10,490 nt of DNA from positions 1 to 10,490 of the forward strand of contig JAEYOB010000719.1 in the NCBI GenBank assembly GCA_023412175.1. The letters run 5' to 3'. The translations under genes and the position numbers were made by a program. Shown here in pieces: positions 6,137 to 10,490 of the stretch (the first letter of the stretch is position 1; the number at the start of each line of letters is the position of its first letter). Origin of the DNA: Pseudomonadota bacterium. Its GTDB lineage: Bacteria; Pseudomonadota; Alphaproteobacteria; Azospirillales; Azospirillaceae. Below the pieces are notes generated by a model. That model ran no database searches and was not told where the DNA came from. It worked only from the letters and a program-made list of their open reading frames with translations.

Positions 6137-6994
6137 ATGTTCACATCCGTCATGGCGCGGCTGCGCCGGATCCGGCACGAAATCGCGGAAACGCGAACCC
6201 TGGTCGGCGACATGCGGGTCCAACTCGCGGAGACTCGGCAACTGGCCGGCGATGTCCGCGTGACCCAGGTGGGCGCGCTCTACACGCTGCAGCCTAGCGT
6301 CGGTCCGGAGGACTACGGCCCTGCATTCCGCGGCAACCGGCAGGCCGTGGCGTGGGCCTACCTCAAGGGCAGCGGCATCGAGGTGGGCGCGCTGCATCAA
6401 CCGCTGGCCGTGCCGCCGGGCGCGCATGTGCGTTACGTCGACCGCATGTCGGCGGCCGACCTGCGCACCCACTATCCGGAACTGGCCGACCTGCCGCTGG
6501 TGGACGCCGACGTCGTGGACGACGGACAGACGTTGACCACCTTCGCCGACCGTTCGGTGGATTTCGTCATCGCCAACCATTTCCTGGAGCACTGCCCCGA
6601 TCCGATCCGGACCATCGGCAACCTGTGCCGGGTCACGCGACCGGGCGGCGTGATCTACATGGCGGTGCCGGACATGCGGTACACCTTCGACCGCGACCGC
6701 CCCTGCACGCCGATGGAGCACTTCGTCGCCGACCACGAAAAGGGCCCCGAGATCTCGCGCCGTGGGCATTTCGAGGAGGTGGTCCAGGTCGTCGAGCAGA
6801 AGGCCGGCCAGGAGGCAGTGGACCGCGTCGAAGATATGCTGGCGATGGATTACAGCATCCATTACCACACCTTCACGCACCACTCGCTCCTGGAGTTCGT
6901 CACGGCCGTGCAGAAGCGATACGGGATGAACTTCGAGATCGACTTCGCCATGCGCAACGGCATGGAAAGCATCCTGGTCCTCCGGGTCCAGTGA
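6137..6994 (+). CDS. class I SAM-dependent methyltransferase with N-terminal coiled coil
   Basis: A 285-residue protein in two parts. Residues 2-40 form a heptad pattern (F2, V5, L9, I12, I16, T19, V23, M26, L30, T33, A37, V40, spacing 3-4 throughout) that includes a 14-residue duplication. From about residue 65 comes a class I methyltransferase: IEVGALHQPL (81-90, variant motif I), YVDRMS (100-105, acidic residue after strand 2), HFLEHCPDP (148-156), RPGGVIYMAVPD (168-179). This variant (E-x-G-A-L-H-x-P-L and YVDRMS) is one I recall as a recognisable group near glycosyltransferases. It would methylate a sugar, phosphate or other small acceptor; the target is unknown. ATG 6137 is chosen because GAG lies just upstream and it keeps the coil whole; GTG 6131 and ATG 6152 are alternatives. 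First gene of the right-hand run, 16 bases ahead of the GT2 gene. A chain-capping role is inference. Confidence 0.87.
   Translation: MFTSVMARLRRIRHEIAETRTLVGDMRVQLAETRQLAGDVRVTQVGALYTLQPSVGPEDYGPAFRGNRQAVAWAYLKGSGIEVGALHQPLAVPPGAHVRYVDRMSAADLRTHYPELADLPLVDADVVDDGQTLTTFADRSVDFVIANHFLEHCPDPIRTIGNLCRVTRPGGVIYMAVPDMRYTFDRDRPCTPMEHFVADHEKGPEISRRGHFEEVVQVVEQKAGQEAVDRVEDMLAMDYSIHYHTFTHHSLLEFVTAVQKRYGMNFEIDFAMRNGMESILVLRVQ
6185..6268 (+). repeat. two tandem 42-base units within the methyltransferase coiled coil
   Basis: Units 6185-6226 and 6227-6268 encode AETRTLVGDMRVQL and AETRQLAGDVRVTQ, identical at 9 of 14 residues. Five of the nine shared residues use different codons in the two copies (E, T, first R, D, second R), and the shared V also differs (gtc/gtg), so the duplication is old and the protein pattern appears to be kept by selection rather than being recent slippage. 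Fourteen residues equal two heptads, so the repeat keeps the coiled-coil register. Confidence 0.7.
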
Positions 6995-7010
6995 CCGCCG
7001 TCCGGACATC

Positions 7011-7871
7011 ATGACACTCGACGTCTTCTGTGTTTACGGTGCGCCCAACGAGGCGCACATGCGCACCATTCAGATCCCGGCACTCCAGGCCCAGGTGGCC
7101 CAGGGCGTGGATCTGCGGCTGCATGTGCTCAATTACGCCGACGACCGCCCGCTGCTGGCCGACGCCGGTGGCGCTGGGCTGGACGTGACCGACTGGTCGG
7201 CCGGGCGCGAGCCGCGGCAGATCGGCTTCGGCGAGGCGGTCAACCACCTGTTCGAGAAAAGCCGGCCGGAAGGCCGCTTCCTGCTGGTCAACCCGGACAG
7301 CCTGCCGGTCGGCGACTGCATCCCCCGCCTGCTGGCGCGCCACGACGCCGAAAAGCCCGGCATCGTCGAGGCTCGCCAGTGGCCGATGGAGCACCCGAAG
7401 GAATATGATCCCGCCACGGGCGAGACGCCCTGGGCATCGGGAGCCTTCCTGCTGATCGACAGCGCGGTGTTCGGCGCCATCGGCGGCTTCGACCCCGTCT
7501 ATTTCCTGTACTGCGAGGACGTCGATCTCAGCTGGCGCATGTGGCTGGTCGGGTCGCGCGTGCTCTACGAGCCCGAGGCGCTGTGCATGCACTTCACCGG
7601 GGCCCTCGGCTACCGGGAAGACCGCTTCTATTACGAACATTATTTCTCGAGCCGCAACTACATCGGCATCGCCTACAAGTTCTTCGGCGAGGAGGGCGAG
7701 AGCAAAGCCCTGGACCATTTCCGGGCGACCGGCTACCCGCCGGACTTCAAGCGCCGGGTCCTGGACGACTATGCCGCCCTCAAGGGCCGCATCGTCCGCC
7801 ATCCGGGTCCGCTGACGTCGCCGCACGTCAAGATCCTCGGCTTCAACCGTTACCACGAGTTCCGCCAATGA
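7011..7871 (+). CDS. GT2 family glycosyltransferase (rhamnosyltransferase-like)
   Basis: A 286-residue GT-A fold enzyme, cytoplasmic or membrane-associated, that would add a sugar with inversion. LLVNPDSLPV (91-100) stands in the place of the metal-binding D-x-D (the N-P-D-x form seen in WbbL-like rhamnosyltransferases, with D96). ASGAFLLIDSAVFGAIGGFD (142-161) is the typical acceptor-site segment, and YCEDVDLSWRMWLVG (167-181) holds the presumed catalytic base E169/D170 and the conserved D-L-x-x-R. The N-terminus is shorter and more diverged than usual: the normal strand with V-V-x-T-Y-N-R is replaced by LDVFCVYGAPNEAHM, so the donor base pocket may differ. ATG 7011 lies 16 bases after the methyltransferase stop. 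Its TGA overlaps the next start (ATGA, 7868-7871), so it is co-transcribed with the downstream gene. Confidence 0.9.
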   Translation: MTLDVFCVYGAPNEAHMRTIQIPALQAQVAQGVDLRLHVLNYADDRPLLADAGGAGLDVTDWSAGREPRQIGFGEAVNHLFEKSRPEGRFLLVNPDSLPVGDCIPRLLARHDAEKPGIVEARQWPMEHPKEYDPATGETPWASGAFLLIDSAVFGAIGGFDPVYFLYCEDVDLSWRMWLVGSRVLYEPEALCMHFTGALGYREDRFYYEHYFSSRNYIGIAYKFFGEEGESKALDHFRATGYPPDFKRRVLDDYAALKGRIVRHPGPLTSPHVKILGFNRYHEFRQ

Positions 7872-9646
7872 AAGTCTTCGTCTTGTGCCGGTCCGAAGAG
7901 GTCGCGCGGCAGTGGCGGGAGCGCGGCGCCCTCTACGAGGGCATCGAGATCGACACCGGCGTCGGCTACTCGTCGTTCTACACCTACATCAACGAGGTGA
8001 TTGGCCGCGGCGGTGACGCGGCGGCGGTGATCTGCCACGACGACGTCTGGTTCGGCACCGAGTTCGCCCGCCTCGTCGGCGAACTGGTGGCCGATCTGGA
8101 CCGTGACTGGCCGAACTGGGGCGTCTGCGGCAATGCCGGCGTGCAGTGGGACGGCGGCGCCACCTACCGCCATCTCTACGACCCGCACGGCGGCCCGCAG
8201 CGGGCGGCCGGCAGCAAGCCGGCGCTCGGCATCGACGGCAACATGATGCTGCTGAACCTGCCGCGCATCCGGGAAGCGGGCGTGCGCGTGCCGGAGCTGG
8301 GCGGATTCCACGGCTACGACTTCATCCTCTCGCTGGAATGCCTGCGCGGCGGGCTGGCGGTGCTGGTGGACCAGCGCCTGCTGACCATGCACCTGTCGAA
8401 GGGCGACGGCGGCGGCTTCGACTCGTTCGGCCGCAGCGAGACGTTCCAGCGCTATTTCGGCGAGCGGTTCATCAACAACCACCTGTGCACGATCAATGGC
8501 CTGATCGACACCAGCGGCGCCGTCTCCTACGACTACGTCGCCAGCCCCGGCGCCCGGACCGCGCAGGCGGACGTGATCCGGCTGTTCGACAACGCGCTGG
8601 CCTCGGCCCGGCGCGACCGCCGCCCGGTGGTCACCATCGTCTGCCGCACGCAGCTGAACCGGCCGGAAATGCTGACCCGCGCGGTGACCTCCTTCGCGGT
8701 GGCCGCCAACGAGGCGCCGGATCTGGTGCACCTCGCGGTGCGGATCGTCTCCGACCGGCCGGCGGAGCAGCTCGACGCGGAAATGGAGCGCCTCAAGGCG
8801 CTTGCCCCCGCCCTCGACCTCGAAGGCTGGCACCTGACGGTGCGCGAAGGCCGGCATTCGCGCGTGGACCTGCTGCTCGGCGCCATCGAGCGGGCGGAGG
8901 GCGATTATCTCTGGTTCGTGGACGACGACGACTTCGTGGTTCCCGCCAGCTTGCGCCCCATCGGCCGTGCCGTGCAGGCCGGGCGGCCGTTCCTCGTCGT
9001 CGGCAATTCCTCGCATTACGACGAGGAGTGGAGCAACGGCGACGGCCCGCGCACGCTGAAGTCCAGCCGCTTCGCCCGCACGCTGCCGGCCGGCGGCGTG
9101 TTCACCGCGCTGATGGGCGACAACGCCACGCCGATCTGCTCGATCCTCTTCCCCGCGTCGGTGATGCGCGAACGCATCGCCGACGTGCGGGCGCGCGGCG
9201 ACTATTACGAGGATTTCTTTTTGCTGCTGCGCGCCCTGACGGCGCACGGGGTCGAGGTTCTGCCGATCAACGCGACCTTCTGCGGCATCTCCGTCCGCGG
9301 CACGGAGAACACCATCGGCGCCGTGGACCGGTCGCGCTGGCACCTGTCCTACGCGACCTTCATGGGTGAGCTGCTGAGCCGCGGCGACGACACGCCCTTC
9401 ATGTGGCAGCTGGCGAGCCGCCAGTCCCAGGTCCCCGCCTACGCGGCCATCACGGCCGGGGCCGCAACGGTGCCTTGGTCGGTGCGGCGCGCCATCCAGA
9501 TCGCCTACGCGGCGCGTGCCGCGGTGCGCCTCGTCCGCCGCCCGCGGGAGGCCGTCGAACTGGCGCGCCGCTTCGCCGCCAAGGCGCGCACCGACGGGCT
9601 GAAATCGGCGCTCATCGCGCTGGTCAACTTCAGCAGCCGGATCTGA
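7868..9646 (+). CDS. protein with two tandem GT-A-like glycosyltransferase domains
   Basis: A 592-residue protein. Residues about 1-215 resemble the StrF-like GT2 group (PF13712): short start MKVFVLCRSE, SSFYTYINEVI (35-45), AAAVICHDDVWFG (51-63) with the acidic pair D58-D59 in the metal-binding place, IDGNMMLLN (122-130) and GGFHGYDFILSLECL (145-159). Residues about 250-480 form a second GT-A domain: PVVTIVCRTQLNRPEMLTRA (253-272) is the family start, GDYLWFVDDDDFVVPASL (345-362) carries the D-x-D at 352-355, and GDYYEDFFLLLRAL (444-457) carries the ED pair expected for the base. The tail (about 530-592) is basic and partly helical and may sit on the membrane or bind a partner. Both domains retain key acidic residues, so two transfers by one chain are plausible but unproved. 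ATG 7868 is chosen for the ATGA overlap; the open frame upstream is antisense-like noise within the GT2 gene. Confidence 0.87.
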   Translation: MKVFVLCRSEEVARQWRERGALYEGIEIDTGVGYSSFYTYINEVIGRGGDAAAVICHDDVWFGTEFARLVGELVADLDRDWPNWGVCGNAGVQWDGGATYRHLYDPHGGPQRAAGSKPALGIDGNMMLLNLPRIREAGVRVPELGGFHGYDFILSLECLRGGLAVLVDQRLLTMHLSKGDGGGFDSFGRSETFQRYFGERFINNHLCTINGLIDTSGAVSYDYVASPGARTAQADVIRLFDNALASARRDRRPVVTIVCRTQLNRPEMLTRAVTSFAVAANEAPDLVHLAVRIVSDRPAEQLDAEMERLKALAPALDLEGWHLTVREGRHSRVDLLLGAIERAEGDYLWFVDDDDFVVPASLRPIGRAVQAGRPFLVVGNSSHYDEEWSNGDGPRTLKSSRFARTLPAGGVFTALMGDNATPICSILFPASVMRERIADVRARGDYYEDFFLLLRALTAHGVEVLPINATFCGISVRGTENTIGAVDRSRWHLSYATFMGELLSRGDDTPFMWQLASRQSQVPAYAAITAGAATVPWSVRRAIQIAYAARAAVRLVRRPREAVELARRFAAKARTDGLKSALIALVNFSSRI

Positions 9647-9648
9647 GA

Positions 9649-10490
9649 ATGCGCCACGCCATCATCGTCACAGCGGAGGAGAGGCCGTTCGACCTGACCG
9701 CGGGCAGGGCTTATTGGCAGGCCCTCGCGGCTTGGCTGGTCGCGGCCGGCGAACGCGTGACTGTGGTGGACGCCCGGCCGGACGGCGAGCCGGCGTTGGA
9801 CCTGCCCCCAGAGGTCGAGTGCGTGGCTCTGGCGCCCTGCCCGCTGCCGGTACTGAGCGTCGGCCGCGAGGCGGAACTGGCCCACGCCTGCGACCTCCAC
9901 CTCGCCCAGACCGGATTCGACGTGGTCCATGCGGCCGAGCACGGCGGCGCCCTCTACTACGCCCTCCTGGCGCGCGGCCAGGGCCTGCGCCACCTCGCCA
10001 CCCGGTTCGTCGTGCATCTGCGCGGCCCGAGCCGCTGGCGCCTGGAAACGTCGGGCGCCATGCTCGACCGGCTGGCCGATCTGGAAGCCGACCACATGGA
10101 GCGCAAGGTCGTCGCCCGCGCCGACCAACTGATCGCCCCGACCCGCATCCTTCCGGCCTGGATGGAACAGCGCGGCTGGCGGATGCCGGCCGCCGTCACC
10201 ACGGCACAGCCGCCGCTGACCGTCGATGCACCGGCCACAGCGCCGGCCCCGGTCGGCTGGGCCTATGTCGGTCGACTCGACCATGTCTCGGGACTGGGCG
10301 TCTTTCTGGACGCGCTGGACCGCCTGCACCGCGACGCCGCCGGCACGACGCTGCCGCCGGTGTCCCTCATCGTGCCGGAGGAAGGCCCCGGCCTCGCCGC
10401 AGCCCGCGAGCGGCTTGCCCGAATCGGCATCGAGGCGGACCTGGAAATCGTCGGCAGCCTGGGCACCCTGATGAATGCCCTGGTTCGGCG
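9649..10490 (+). CDS. GT4-like glycosyltransferase, N-terminal part (cut by window edge)
   Basis: The frame is open from ATG 9649, two bases after the previous stop, to the end of the window (280 codons, no stop). Residues 1-190 look like a GT-B N-terminal half: AYWQALAAWLVAAGERVTVVD (21-41) after a short first strand, then FDVVHAAEHGGALYYALLA (90-108) and FVVHLRGPSRW (120-130), which match the 'V-V-H-x-x-E ... V-x-L-H-G-P' layout of GT4 N-terminal domains. ARADQLIAPTRILPAWM (156-172) is the usual linker into the donor half, which begins with GWAYVGRLDHVSGLGVFLDAL (203-223). The E-x7-E region would lie beyond the edge. The protein probably acts with the preceding GTs on the same glycan. The subfamily and sugar are unknown. 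Confidence 0.83.
   Translation, partial: MRHAIIVTAEERPFDLTAGRAYWQALAAWLVAAGERVTVVDARPDGEPALDLPPEVECVALAPCPLPVLSVGREAELAHACDLHLAQTGFDVVHAAEHGGALYYALLARGQGLRHLATRFVVHLRGPSRWRLETSGAMLDRLADLEADHMERKVVARADQLIAPTRILPAWMEQRGWRMPAAVTTAQPPLTVDAPATAPAPVGWAYVGRLDHVSGLGVFLDALDRLHRDAAGTTLPPVSLIVPEEGPGLAAARERLARIGIEADLEIVGSLGTLMNALVR

Noticed and set aside
7850..9343. Long minus-strand open frame of 497 codons opposite the double-GT gene
   Set aside because: Its translation is rich in A, R, H, V, D and Q with no recognisable domain, as expected for an antisense frame in high-GC coding DNA; the plus-strand gene has clear glycosyltransferase motifs.

Overview
The window comes from a high-GC bacterium. It looks like an alphaproteobacterium of the Rhodospirillales/Azospirillum kind: codons are strongly G/C-ending, genes are tightly packed with 4-base start/stop overlaps, and the TPR-type glycosyltransferase tail and PF12000-type GT4 protein are common there. 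This placement is inference from sequence style, not from a marker gene. The whole window is a cell-surface polysaccharide locus (O-antigen, capsule or exopolysaccharide). I see no RNA gene, IS element, transposase, CRISPR array or phage gene.

Layout. (1) Left plus-strand run, 3-2904: the C-terminal tail of a TPR/GT41-like glycosyltransferase, a GT4 glycosyltransferase of the PF12000 type, and a two-part protein with a degenerate methyltransferase-like N-terminus and a GT4-like C-terminus. These three overlap by 4 bases at each junction (ATGA, GTGA). (2) Minus-strand block, 5921-2911: a Wzm-type ABC-2 polysaccharide export permease, a PAPS-dependent sulfotransferase 18 bases behind it, then after a 167-base gap a GT4 glycosyltransferase with an intact E-x7-E motif. 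This block runs tail to tail into the left run with only 6 bases between stop codons. (3) A 215-base divergent intergenic region, 5922-6136, with two adjacent stem-loops. (4) Right plus-strand run, 6137-10490: a class I methyltransferase with an N-terminal coiled coil, a GT2 glycosyltransferase, a protein with two GT-A-like domains in tandem, and a GT4 glycosyltransferase cut by the window edge.

How they could work together: the GT2 and GT4 enzymes build a heteropolysaccharide on a lipid carrier at the inner face of the plasma membrane, the sulfotransferase and methyltransferase decorate or cap it, and the Wzm-type permease exports it with an ATPase (Wzt) that is not encoded in this window. 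No Wzx flippase or Wzy polymerase is visible, which favours an ABC-transporter-dependent pathway. Sugar identities and linkages cannot be read from the sequence.

The points most worth a second look are the near-perfect heptad coiled coil with a 14-residue internal duplication in front of the methyltransferase (reminiscent of the WbdD chain-length ruler idea), the sulfotransferase sitting where a Wzt ATPase would often be, the degenerate methyltransferase-glycosyltransferase fusion, and the double-GT protein.
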